From Acidisoma silvae (GTDB lineage Bacteria > Pseudomonadota > Alphaproteobacteria > Acetobacterales > Acetobacteraceae), in contig NZ_JAESVB010000022.1 of the NCBI RefSeq assembly GCF_020618775.1, positions 1 to 48,519 on the forward strand: DNA of 48,519 bases, in the 5' to 3' direction. A program made the position numbers and the translations under genes. Shown here in pieces: positions 26,251 to 34,317 of this stretch (its first letter is position 1; each line of letters opens with the position of its first letter). The notes below the pieces were generated by a model. That model had not been told where the DNA came from. It ran no database searches and saw nothing but the letters and a program-made list of their open reading frames with translations.

Positions 26251-27288
26251 TTACTGTAGTTCGGTCAGAAGTTGTTGAATGTAACGGCGGTTTCCCGCTG
26301 AGACAGTCAACCCGTCGCCACCATAGTTTTCGCAAAGAAACGCACCGCTAAAACCATGCGCTATCGCGAAGGTTATGGCTTTGCGATAGTCGATGACGCC
26401 CGACGGCATGGGGGATGGGCTTGTCAAATAGACACCGGCCTTCGGATCCTCGGCACGGGAATAGTTTTTCACATGCCAGTAATTCGCGAAAGGAAGTGTT
26501 TTCAGTGCCATTGACTCCCAAGGTTCTATAACTTCCTGGGCGCGCACCAGATTGCCAAGATCGGGGTTGAACCCGACATTCGGATGATCAATCTCATGCA
26601 AAAATTCGACTGCATCGGACGCCTGTCCGAGATAAGTGCCTTCGTATAGCTCCAACGATATCTTCACGCCGACTTCGGCCGCATGCTGCGCCAACTCCCG
26701 ATAGCGGGCGGCAGCCGTTTTCCAGATTGCACGATCATTTGGGGTCGTTGCGCCAGGCACGGTCCAAAACCAAAGAACCTCGAGCTGCTCCGGCGACAAC
26801 GGCTCATGCAGTCCGAGGCATACCAAAGGCGACCCGACGGCCGCGGCGGCATCGATCGCCCGGTGCGTCGCCGCCAAATTATCAAGCGCATCTTTGGGGT
26901 CGATGATGCTACGACGAACGACGGAAGTTGCACAAATGCTAAGCCCAATTTCCGTCAATACGCTCTTGAGATCTTGATGTTCCCGTGACGTCATCTCTCC
27001 AATCGGGAGCCAGGCGCTAGGTATCTCGACGCTCGTAAATCCTTCAGCCGCAATCACACGGAAATCTTGCCGCCAACGATCCGGCCCCGCATCTCTGATT
27101 GAGGTTCCGTTCGCCGTCACGGACGGAAATTGCAGCATCGCAGCCCCGATGGGCCAATCCTCGGGCGAGTACGGTAGCGTCAGAGGCAGATCGACCGCTG
27201 CGAGCGTGGCCGCCGAGGATGTCCGCAGGCTTTGGCCTGCGGTTGCGATCGATTGCAATGAAGTTTCGTTAGGGGGCATCATTGTCAT
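26251..27288 (-). CDS. Sugar phosphate isomerase/epimerase-like TIM barrel
   Basis: A 345-residue protein of the xylose-isomerase-like/AP-endonuclease-2 superfamily. Putative metal-site residues sit in order: Glu in SLELYEGTYLG, Asp in GFNPDLGNLVR, His in YWHVKNYS and Glu in FLCENYGGDG, fitting the ketose 3-epimerase/inosose isomerase layout. A 40-residue Ser/Thr/Ala-rich N-terminal extension precedes the barrel. Its ATG overlaps the SDR stop (TGATG). It probably isomerises or epimerises the imported sugar or its keto form. Confidence 0.8.
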   Translation of the reverse strand: MTMMPPNETSLQSIATAGQSLRTSSAATLAAVDLPLTLPYSPEDWPIGAAMLQFPSVTANGTSIRDAGPDRWRQDFRVIAAEGFTSVEIPSAWLPIGEMTSREHQDLKSVLTEIGLSICATSVVRRSIIDPKDALDNLAATHRAIDAAAAVGSPLVCLGLHEPLSPEQLEVLWFWTVPGATTPNDRAIWKTAAARYRELAQHAAEVGVKISLELYEGTYLGQASDAVEFLHEIDHPNVGFNPDLGNLVRAQEVIEPWESMALKTLPFANYWHVKNYSRAEDPKAGVYLTSPSPMPSGVIDYRKAITFAIAHGFSGAFLCENYGGDGLTVSAGNRRYIQQLLTELQ

Positions 27289-28052
27289 CAGCCGATCCTC
27301 GCCCCGCCATTGATATTATAGGTCGCCCCAGTGATGTAGCCGGCATCGGGACCAATCAGGAATTCGATGAGGGCGGATACTTCATCTACACGCCCCAACC
27401 GTCCGACCGGCAACCGGCTGGTAAAATATGGCAGCCGTTCTTCATCGATACGACCGCCCATGATGTCGGTATCGATGATGGCCGGCGCGATCGCATTTGC
27501 AGTCACGCCCGTGGATGCGATTTCGATGGCGAGCGCTCTTGTCATGCCCTCGATCCCGGCTTTGGATGCGCCGTAAGCGGCAGCGCTATAGGTGCCGCCA
27601 CCGCTCTGCGCGGCTGTCGAAGATAGACTCACGATACGTCCTACCCCGCGTTCGATCATACCCGGAACGAAGCGCCGGGTCATCAGGAAGGTACCCGTCA
27701 GGTTAACCCGAAGAACACGTTCCCAACGATCCAGAGATGTCTGCAGAAACGGTGTCGGATCGCTGATACCGGCAACATTCACGACAGCAAGAACCGGAGG
27801 CAGGTTGCGTTCGAAGTGCCGCGCGGCCTCTTCCACATCCTCTTCCTTGGAAATATCGGCGCGGGCCGTGGAAAGCCGCAGGGCCGCATCGTCGATATCA
27901 ATCGTGATGTCGCTTGTGTCGGTAGCATCGAGGTCGACAGCGCCCACGTGCCAACCGGCTTTCAACAAGCGACGTGCCAAATCCCGACCGATACCGCGAG
28001 CGGACGCGGCTCCTGTCACAATCGCCGTTCTTTCGATAGGGTAATTATACAT
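27288..28052 (-). CDS. SDR dehydrogenase (FabG-like, probable sugar dehydrogenase)
   Basis: About 254 residues from the ATG at 28052 (TTAGG upstream, 7 bp after the regulator stop); an in-frame start at 28076 would overlap the regulator. A complete classical SDR: cofactor loop TGAASARGIG (with an extra residue), NVAG, the Ser of SLSSTAAQ, YGASK for YxxxK, and C-terminal GYITGATYNINGG. Asp in VDLDATD after strand 2 favours NAD over NADP. In this cluster it most likely oxidises the sugar to a lactone for the SMP-30 enzyme. Confidence 0.85.
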   Translation of the reverse strand: MYNYPIERTAIVTGAASARGIGRDLARRLLKAGWHVGAVDLDATDTSDITIDIDDAALRLSTARADISKEEDVEEAARHFERNLPPVLAVVNVAGISDPTPFLQTSLDRWERVLRVNLTGTFLMTRRFVPGMIERGVGRIVSLSSTAAQSGGGTYSAAAYGASKAGIEGMTRALAIEIASTGVTANAIAPAIIDTDIMGGRIDEERLPYFTSRLPVGRLGRVDEVSALIEFLIGPDAGYITGATYNINGGARIG

Positions 28053-28059
28053 CGTAAAC

Positions 28060-28839
28060 CTAACTTTTTTTGTCATTCATTGAACGTTGACGTGCGTCTC
28101 GCTCCACCACCTCTACCGGATCATTTGGCGGAAGGTCGGCAGAAGATCGCTTGGTGACGTTATCCATGTGAAAATGCATGGCCCTTTCGGCAGCCTCACG
28201 GTCACCGGACATGACAGCGTCGAGGATGACTTGATGTTCGGCCAAGGCTTCCATATCGTCGGAAACACCTCTCTCGGCCGATTGGCGAACACGGTGAAGC
28301 TGGCCGCACAAAGCATCCGCCATCACGCCAAAAAAGCGGTTCCGCGTGTAGTCAAATATAACCTGATGGAACTCCAAATCGGCTTCCATGACGTTCCAGG
28401 CAAGTTTCTCGCGTTCGGCGGCGGCCTCTGTGCCGCCCGCATGAAAAGCCACCACGGCGGCCTTCTGCCGTGCCAGCGCCCCGGCAAGTGCGTCACGGAA
28501 TGCTGGCCCTCCCTCTCGAGAGGCAAGAGCTATGGAGCCAACCTCGATAAGCCGCCGGGCCTCCATAAGTTCTGCTAATTGATCAGCGTTCATTGGCGGG
28601 GCGACGGTATAGCCCTTACGCGATTCGTGAAGTACTAGTCCAGTTCCAGCAAGTCGCGCTAGCGCCTCGCGCACCGGGGTTGGTGAAACGTCAAGACTTT
28701 TGGCAAGGAGATCGATGCGTAAGGTCGACCCCCGGCGTAATGTGCCGCGCGCAAGCATCTGTAGAATGGCCCTATAGACCCGCTCGCTCAATCCCTGCGC
28801 CTTCTCGAGCGCAACATCTAAGTTAGGAATAGATTCCAT
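28060..28839 (-). CDS. GntR-family regulator, FadR/FCD subgroup
   Basis: A 259-residue regulator. Winged HTH at about 30-80: LRIDLLAKSLDVSPTPVREALARLAGTGLV, then the FCD ligand domain (about 90-235), all-helical, with Asp and His residues (DLEFHQVIF, EHQVILDAV) fitting the usual metal site. It is the first gene of the nine-gene leftward run, so it likely autoregulates and controls the cluster in response to a sugar acid. Inverted TGTCGGTA/TACCGACA elements lie in its leader. Confidence 0.9.
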   Translation of the reverse strand: MESIPNLDVALEKAQGLSERVYRAILQMLARGTLRRGSTLRIDLLAKSLDVSPTPVREALARLAGTGLVLHESRKGYTVAPPMNADQLAELMEARRLIEVGSIALASREGGPAFRDALAGALARQKAAVVAFHAGGTEAAAEREKLAWNVMEADLEFHQVIFDYTRNRFFGVMADALCGQLHRVRQSAERGVSDDMEALAEHQVILDAVMSGDREAAERAMHFHMDNVTKRSSADLPPNDPVEVVERDARQRSMNDKKS

Positions 28840-28861
28840 TACCTCAATCCGAAAAGTCTTG

Positions 28862-28936
28862 TTGTCGGTAAGACAATTCGGCCAGAGCTACATGCTAGAC
28901 AAGTGCTCGTTTGGCGTTCTGCCTAAAATACCGACA
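28862..28936. promoter_or_regulatory. Candidate GntR operator elements
   Basis: TTGTCGGTAAGACAA (28862-28876) is a palindrome with five-base arms. Its TGTCGGTA (28863-28870) is repeated inverted as TACCGACA at 28929-28936. The same octamer occurs in the palindrome before the hydroxyacid oxidase gene (30340-30356), linking the two promoters. Confidence 0.5.
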
Positions 28937-29096
28937 CATTAGATTTAGCTTGCGGCAGGTTAAATCGCCGCGTTCGTGTAATCGAAATCGAACAATCCGC
29001 TCATGCTTTGCAAAGCTCACAAAGCTTCAATACTCTCTCCCCGCTCTCCCTAAGTCTGAAGCCAAAGGTGTTTTCGTCGTTGCTCGATGACTATTG

Positions 29097-29124
29097 AATA
29101 TATTTGATATTTATCATCTGTCAA
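29097..29124 (-). promoter_or_regulatory. Sigma-70-type promoter for the GntR-headed cluster
   Basis: On the minus strand TTGACA (29119-29124) is followed after 16 bases by TATATT (29097-29102). It points at the GntR gene about 260 bp away, with nothing else in between. Confidence 0.55.
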
Positions 29125-29147
29125 CAAACGCCTGGCAATGAGCTTCT

Positions 29148-30302
29148 TTATATTTTCCCTGCTGCCCGCATTATCTCAGCCCGCCGCCGATAGAGATCAG
29201 TCACCTGACTGATACCCATGTGACCGATCGTCACATCCATTTCTGTTGCAAGTAGGTCGATCAGCCGGGTGACGCCGTCTTCACCACCGGCCGCAAGGGC
29301 ATAGGTATAGGCTCTGCCGAGAAGAACCCCCTTAGCTCCCAAGGCCATGGCTTTGACAATATCTGTCCCACGGCGAATGCCACCGTCGAACAAAATATCC
29401 GTCCGTTCGCCGGCCGCCGCGGCTATCTCAGGCAGAATTGATATCGTCGAATGTGTGCCGTCGAGCTGGCGTCCACCATGATTTGAGACAATGATCGCAT
29501 CCGCTCCTATCTCGGCGCAGCGCACCGCGTCGCGCGCATTTAGAATGCCTTTGATGACAAGCTTGCCTTTCCAGCGGTCGCGAAAGCGCTTAATATCATC
29601 CCATGTCATCGCAGCTTCGATTAGATTTCCTAGATTAGCCGCCTGTTCGAGAGCATTCGCGCCATATTCAGGATATTCGGCGAGATTGTTAATCCTCAGC
29701 GGCCCGGCACGCATCGCGTGCCAGCACCAGACCGGACGTGTCATCAACGATAAGGCAAGCCGCGGCGTTACCTTCGTCAGGTTACGAAAACCACTCCTTG
29801 TATCGCGCTCACGAACACTTTTGACTTGGCTATCGACCGTTATGCACAGTGCTTCCACACCTATGTTTTCGGCGCGCTGTATGAGCTTTTCCGAAAGCGT
29901 TCGATCGCGCAAAACATAAAGTTGAAACCAGATTGGACCGTCGGTCGCGGCCCGCAGTTGCTCGAGTGAGATAATACCAAAATTCGATAGGCAATAGGGC
30001 ATATTAACTGCATGGGCCGCTCGAGCGGCCTGGATTTCTCCCCGTGGCGCCAAAAGACCGCCAAAGCCGATGGGCGCAAGCATGAAAGGCATGCGCCGCT
30101 TTATGCCCAGAAACGTCGTCGAGATATCACGATCCGACACGTCAACGAGAACTTGCTGCTCAAAAATCCAGGCATCGAAGTCAGCCATATTCGCGTGCGC
30201 CGTGCGTTCACTGAATGCCGCACCATCGATAAAATCGAAGAAGATCTTTGGAAGGCGTCTCTTAGCCAAGTCCCTTGCGTCTTCCCAATTAGCGAAATTC
30301 AT
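29148..30302 (-). CDS. FMN-dependent alpha-hydroxyacid oxidase/dehydrogenase
   Basis: A 384-residue TIM-barrel enzyme of the glycolate oxidase/L-lactate dehydrogenase (LldD) family. Seen: LAPIGFGGLLAPRGE near residue 80, WFQLYVLRDR, CITVDSQV, the FMN-contacting K251 in LVIKGIL, the catalytic base H275 in SNHGGRQLDG, and the phosphate segment FDGGIRRGTDIVKAM. It oxidises a 2-hydroxyacid to the 2-keto acid and passes electrons to oxygen or the respiratory chain. It follows the 2-hydroxyacid dehydrogenase gene by 58 bp, so the two may work on the same keto/hydroxy acid pair, such as glycolate/glyoxylate or lactate/pyruvate. Confidence 0.9.
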   Translation of the reverse strand: MNFANWEDARDLAKRRLPKIFFDFIDGAAFSERTAHANMADFDAWIFEQQVLVDVSDRDISTTFLGIKRRMPFMLAPIGFGGLLAPRGEIQAARAAHAVNMPYCLSNFGIISLEQLRAATDGPIWFQLYVLRDRTLSEKLIQRAENIGVEALCITVDSQVKSVRERDTRSGFRNLTKVTPRLALSLMTRPVWCWHAMRAGPLRINNLAEYPEYGANALEQAANLGNLIEAAMTWDDIKRFRDRWKGKLVIKGILNARDAVRCAEIGADAIIVSNHGGRQLDGTHSTISILPEIAAAAGERTDILFDGGIRRGTDIVKAMALGAKGVLLGRAYTYALAAGGEDGVTRLIDLLATEMDVTIGHMGISQVTDLYRRRAEIMRAAGKI

Positions 30303-30339
30303 AGCGAGATCCTAATAGACCGTCATGCAAATGACCCAG

Positions 30340-30356
30340 TGTCGGAACTACCGACA
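30340..30356. promoter_or_regulatory. Palindromic operator candidate before the hydroxyacid oxidase gene
   Basis: TGTCGGAACTACCGACA is a perfect 6-5-6 palindrome 38-54 bp upstream of the oxidase ATG. It contains the TACCGACA element found upstream of the GntR gene, so the same regulator may bind both. Confidence 0.55.
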
Positions 30357-30360
30357 AGCG

Positions 30361-31335
30361 TCACCGCGGTAAAACATGCGCTGTCTCAGGAACGGCAGTA
30401 ATTGGCCGCCCGGACGAAAACCAACTGATAAGATTGTCCACACACAGATCGGCCATTGCGCCGCGTGTGTATTCGGTAGCCGAGCCGACATGAGGTAGAA
30501 GCGTGACATTGGGAAGGTCTATCAACGCTTGCGGCACGTTCGGCTCGTCGGCGTACACGTCGAGCCCTGCAGCCGCGATGATACCGCTCTTCAAAGCTTC
30601 AATCAGTGCCTCCTGATCAACACTGCTGCCACGCCCGATATTAATAAAAACGCCATTCGGACCTAGCGCGCGAAGCACATCGGCATTAATTGCTTTCGCC
30701 GTGGCCACGCCGCCAGGCACGACAGAGATGAGCGTGTCAACGTTCTCCGCAAGCTCGAGCAAATTTGTATAATAAGGATAAGGAGCATCGGGCACCGCAT
30801 TGCGGTTGCAGTACGATACCGGGAGACCCAAAGCCTCGACGCGGTGCGCGACTGCTAACCCTACACGCCCGAGGCCAAATATACCCACGCGCCGACCACG
30901 AAGAGTCATTTTGGTAAGGGGATAAGGGCCCTTTGCCACCCAATGACCTGACCTTAGCCAATTCTCTGCACGGGGCAGTTCACGGATAGCATTCAGAAGC
31001 AGACCCAAGGCCAAGTCGGCGACATCCTCGGTCAATACGCCAGGTGTATTTGTCACCATAATGCCCGCCTCCGCTGCGTGGCGCACATCGACGCTGTCGT
31101 AGCCAACACCAAAGTGGGCGATAATCTCGAGACTAGGAAAGGCATCCATCATGGCAGCATTAACAGGAATAATAGCGGCGATGCCCCTGATGCGCTGCGC
31201 AAGATCCCTCGGCACGACGGAAGTCACCAAGTCCTGCGTCTTGACGAGCGTAAACTGCGTATCAATCCGTGACAGGGCCTGTTCATTTAACGGACCCGGC
31301 ACAAGGATCGCGATGGTTTTGCTATGTTCAGTCAT
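30361..31335 (-). CDS. D-2-hydroxyacid dehydrogenase (NAD(P)-dependent)
   Basis: A 324-residue enzyme from the ATG at 31335; the open frame reaches 31431 but the extra 32 residues lack family character. Rossmann loop GIFGLGRVG (151-159). Catalytic triad: R235 in NIGRGSSVD, E264 in YADEPNVP and H282 in LLPHVGSAT. This is the GyaR/GhrB type that reduces glyoxylate, hydroxypyruvate or related keto acids. Residue usage after strand 2 (YCNRNA) suggests NADP preference. It is first of a two-gene unit with the alpha-hydroxyacid oxidase. Confidence 0.9.
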   Translation of the reverse strand: MTEHSKTIAILVPGPLNEQALSRIDTQFTLVKTQDLVTSVVPRDLAQRIRGIAAIIPVNAAMMDAFPSLEIIAHFGVGYDSVDVRHAAEAGIMVTNTPGVLTEDVADLALGLLLNAIRELPRAENWLRSGHWVAKGPYPLTKMTLRGRRVGIFGLGRVGLAVAHRVEALGLPVSYCNRNAVPDAPYPYYTNLLELAENVDTLISVVPGGVATAKAINADVLRALGPNGVFINIGRGSSVDQEALIEALKSGIIAAAGLDVYADEPNVPQALIDLPNVTLLPHVGSATEYTRGAMADLCVDNLISWFSSGRPITAVPETAHVLPR

Positions 31336-31855
31336 TAAAAATCCGCAGAAAAGTTCGTGGTTTTTGACGTTAGCGGGCAGATTACTAAATTTATCGGTGG
31401 CAAAATATTGGCGCCCACCGTCCAGCTGCACCCTTAGGTCGCGGCCTGAAAGGGCAGCGAGCCTAAAAGCTATTGACTGGTTTGGATGAGCGGACTCACA
31501 GCTTGCAACCTGGTCTTCATTTTAGGAAATCAAATATATTCGATTTTCGATCCCGTCAACGGTTGATCCATTGGGTCTCTGAGGTTAAGGCGATAAAAAA
31601 CTTGTGGGAGAGAATTTTTGGGAAGCGCGCCCCTCACATTAGGCGTGTCGCAGAGAGCCTCCAAGGCAGACAGCAAGTGCTGCCGTTGCCCTTGCCCGGG
31701 CATCATTCCTAACCCCGGAAATGGTAGGGCGTGTGATCTTCCAACCTCAATGGCCGGATCGGGACGCCGTTTCCTGGCCTGGACGCCAGCCAACAGGCGA
31801 TTGAGCAAGACGACCGAAAAAAAGCTCTCGGTCTGTTGATTTCCGCTGAGATCTG
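31336..31855. other. Gene-free stretch upstream of the hydroxyacid dehydrogenase
   Basis: 520 bp with overlapping short frames on both strands, none recognisable. It contains a possible leftward promoter, TTGACG (31554-31559) with TATATT (31533-31538) at 15-base spacing. The 13-mer ATCAAATATATTC at 31529-31541 is the inverted copy of the sequence around the -10 at 29096-29108. The right edge is the ISL3 end. Confidence 0.4.
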
Positions 31856-31879
31856 GGCTCTTCCGCATAAAACGTGCAG
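31856..31879 (+). repeat. ISL3 terminal repeat, left end
   Basis: GGCTCTTCCGCATAAAACGT plus GCAG. The same 24-mer with one change occurs at 33354-33377 in the same orientation, not inverted as expected for an intact element. Confidence 0.75.
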
Positions 31880-31905
31880 TTAGAGATTGTACTGAGCTCT
31901 TCGAT

Positions 31906-33390
31906 TTGGCACATCATTGGGATTCACACTGTTTTCGGATCCCGCGCGCTTTGTCTTTGTCTCGCCCTCTCCAAATCCCGAATGGCTTGGCGCTTTGCCG
32001 AGTGATATCTAACCCGGATAGCCTGGTAATCGAGGTTAAGCCCAAGGCTATATCGGCATGCTGTCCAGACTGTGGTTATTCATGGCAGCAGGTTCACAGT
32101 CGTTATCACCGAAGACTTGCTGATTTGCCCTGGCAAGGACGGCCGTGCACCTTACTTGTCTCAGCGCGACGCTTTCGGTGCCCAGAGCGGGCTTGCGCGC
32201 GTCGAACGTTTGCGGAGCCCCTCGATGGGTCGGCGATCCATCGTGGCAGGCATACGAGCCGCCTTGTCGATCTTCAGCGATATATCGCTTTTGCTCTTGG
32301 CGGCTCCGCGGGCGCGAGGATGGCTGAACGCATCTCCTGCCCGGTCAGTGCAGACACATTGGGCCGAAGAATTCTCGATACCGGCGTCGACCCAGAAAAA
32401 CGCGCTTGTCCACGCGTCCTCGGAGTCGACGATTGGGCCTGGCGCCGCGGGCGCCGCTACGGCACCATCCTCGTCGATCTTGAACAAAACAAGGTGATCG
32501 ATCTCCTGCCTGATCGGCAATCTGAGACCTTGGCATGCTGGCTGCGCGATCATCCCGGAGTAGAGATCGTCGCGCGCGATCGAGCTGGCGCCTATGCTGA
32601 TGGTATTCGCCAAGGCGCCCCAAGCGCAATTCAGGTATCAGATCGCTGGCATCTTCTTCGCAATCTTTCAGATGCGTTTCTCGCTGTTATTGATCGGCAT
32701 AGTGCCGTTGCTAAACGAATTGCGGCTGAACTTTACCGGCGCCCTCAGCCGAAGGCCACCCTGAGGCATGGTGCCAGACGAGTTGGCAGACCACGAACTC
32801 TGTCACAACCAGCTGTAGCAGCCGCCGTCATCCGCAGAGGCGAGATCTTTGAGGATGTTAAGGCCCTTAAAGACAGCGGCATATCGCATCAGGAAATCGG
32901 CCGCCGTCTTGGAATGGAGCGAAAGAGGGTTCGACGTTGGCTGCAGAGAGGGCATGCCCCAAATTGGACCCACGCGCAAAGATCCAGCATCGTCGATGAC
33001 CACGCTGAGTATCTTCACAGGCGAATGGCAGAAGGATGCAGAAATGTTTCCCAGCTTTGGCGTGAGTTGGTGACCTTTGGTTTTGAAGGAAAGCGCAGTG
33101 TCGTCTACCAGTGGCTCGAAAAGCCCCGTTCTCTGGAAAATGAATATGATGATACGTCCCGCGCGCCTGTGCCGCTGGGGAGAAGATTGGCGCGCCTGCT
33201 TTTAACATCACCCACCCGCCAGTCCATCACGGAGCGCGAGTTTATCGCCAGGCTCCTCTCCGTTGAACCTGCCCTTGCGAAGGCTTCCCGGTGGGTCAAG
33301 GCTATGGACCTGCTTCTGCGCAAAAATGCGGTGTTGGTGTTGGACCACTTCTCGGCTCTTCCGCATAAAGCGTGCAGATTGAGTGGCTAA
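31906..33390 (+). pseudogene. ISL3-family transposase, C-terminally truncated
   Basis: The open frame encodes 494 residues from a TTG; the true start could lie downstream. The N-terminal zinc finger reads CCPDCG...ERACARRTF. The DDE core contains LGVDDWAWRRGRRYGTILVDLE and VARDRAGAYADG, then VSDRWHLLRNL. After about LLLRK (near 33325) similarity to ISL3 stops and the frame runs into an oppositely oriented ISL3 end. The C-terminal block with SPVEGQI and its catalytic Glu is lost from this frame, so the protein should be inactive. Confidence 0.8.
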
Positions 33391-33624
33391 TGCGCATGCA
33401 GGATCCGAGCGCGGAGAAGTTGAAAACCTGCCCGGCCATACATGGTGCGCTTGATCATCTTGAGTTTGCTGATCTGCCCTTCGACCGGGCTGGTGGTCCA
33501 AGATGTTGCAAGCGCATTCTTGACGGCACTGAGGTCACGCTGAAGCCCAATTGCAAACTTCGCGAGCGGTGTTTGCGCGCCAATATCAAGCAGATCATCG
33601 ATGCTTGCCTTCGTCTTTCCGGTT
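33354..33624 (-). mobile_element. Inverted ISL3 C-terminal end
   Basis: On the minus strand the sequence encodes SIDDLLDIGAQTPLAKF, then LQRDLSAVKNALATSW, TTSPVEGQISKLKMIK and TMYGRAGFQLLRAR to a TAG at 33388-33390, followed by the ISL3 terminal repeat at 33354-33377. This is precisely the part missing from the plus-strand transposase. It is either this element's own end flipped in place or the end of a second copy. Confidence 0.75.
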
Positions 33625-34142
33625 GGAGGTCTCCGACGCCCGCGTTGGTGAGCCAGTTGTCCCGGACCCTTCGGAGACTCAGCGTATGGAGAAGGATGTG
33701 CTTCTCAAGATCGCGAAGCCGGTGGAGAGGCAGGCGGTCAAGCAAGGCCGGACTGCAAACAGGCAGTCTTTCCTCTGACAGGAACGGACGCCCTAAAAAA
33801 CCGTAAAAAGTATCTGAGCCGCCCCGAATAATGACGTCATGGGCGTCCGGCAAAGCTTCCTAAGGCTCGTTGGAGGTCTCCAGCCTCAATTTGACGCTCA
33901 AATGCTGTTCATGAAATTTGGCGAGCTTCGGCGATAACCACCGCAGGGCGAATGTCGCGACTGCATTGACCCGCAATACCGTATGGTCTGCCAACCCATA
34001 TTTCGTCGTCGCCGAGACGATGATTTCGAGCGCAGGTCCAGTCTCGCCCAGATAGGCCTGAGCTGCCCGCGTCACCGCAACGCGCCGGTGGTGTCGCGCG
34101 AACAAAGGGGCACGCAGCCAGCCCTCAAAAAGGCGGGCATGC
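33625..34142 (-). pseudogene. LysR-family regulator, interrupted (GcvA-like)
   Basis: The minus strand reads LFEGWLRAPLFARHHRRVAVTRAA, VNAVATFALRWLSPKLAKFHEQH, LRLETSNEP, an in-frame amber codon, EALPDAHDVIIRGG, then LPVCSPALLDRLPL and LLHTLSLRRVRDNW to AGVGDLQPER. This covers the end of the HTH domain and most of the ligand domain of a GcvA-type LysR protein. The HTH start is missing on the right, the amber stop lies at 33860-33862, and the C-terminus is cut by the ISL3 fragment. Confidence 0.75.
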
Positions 34143-34192
34143 TACACTATCCACTTACATAACTTCGAGACGAAATCTATAAATTATTCATG

Positions 34193-34225
34193 TTGAAGGC
34201 CGCAAACAACATATGCGGCCTTCAA
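34193..34225. terminator. Bidirectional terminator hairpin
   Basis: TTGAAGGCCGCA (34193-34204) pairs perfectly with TGCGGCCTTCAA (34214-34225) over a 9-nt loop, followed on the plus strand by AAATATTTTT. It lies 93 bp beyond the stop of the leftward monooxygenase gene and would insulate that operon from the IS wreck. Confidence 0.7.
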
Positions 34226-34260
34226 AAATATTTTTAATGGTTTGCTTGCACCCTCAGATG

Positions 34261-34288
34261 CTGTTTGCCCACATTTTGCGGAAAACTC
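34261..34288 (-). repeat. Dispersed repeat, copy 3 (inverted, diverged)
   Basis: CTGTTTGCCCACATTTTGCG followed by GAAAACTC is the reverse complement of the repeat at 169-200 with about four differences over 28 bases. It lies between the terminator and the monooxygenase stop. Confidence 0.5.
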
Positions 34289-34317
34289 GTTTCATTCGAA
34301 GCAACGCCGAACCTTGT

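Larger units (their letters stand above)
28840..29147. other. Leader/promoter region of the GntR-headed cluster
   Basis: A 308-bp gene-free stretch between the hydroxyacid oxidase stop and the GntR gene. It holds a near-consensus promoter pointing left (29097-29124), a palindrome at 28862-28876 and a TACCGACA element at 28929-28936. The inferred leader is about 250 nt long. I see no recognisable riboswitch fold in it. Confidence 0.5.

Noticed and set aside
29096-31541. Shared 13-mer GAATATATTTGAT (inverted) as a specific operator pair
   Set aside because: It is AT-rich and coincides with probable -10 boxes at both sites, which explains the similarity without a dedicated factor.
31530-31868. 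112-residue minus-strand open frame ending near the ISL3 element
   Set aside because: It overlaps an open frame on the other strand of equal quality, has no recognised motif, and crosses the terminal repeat of the IS.
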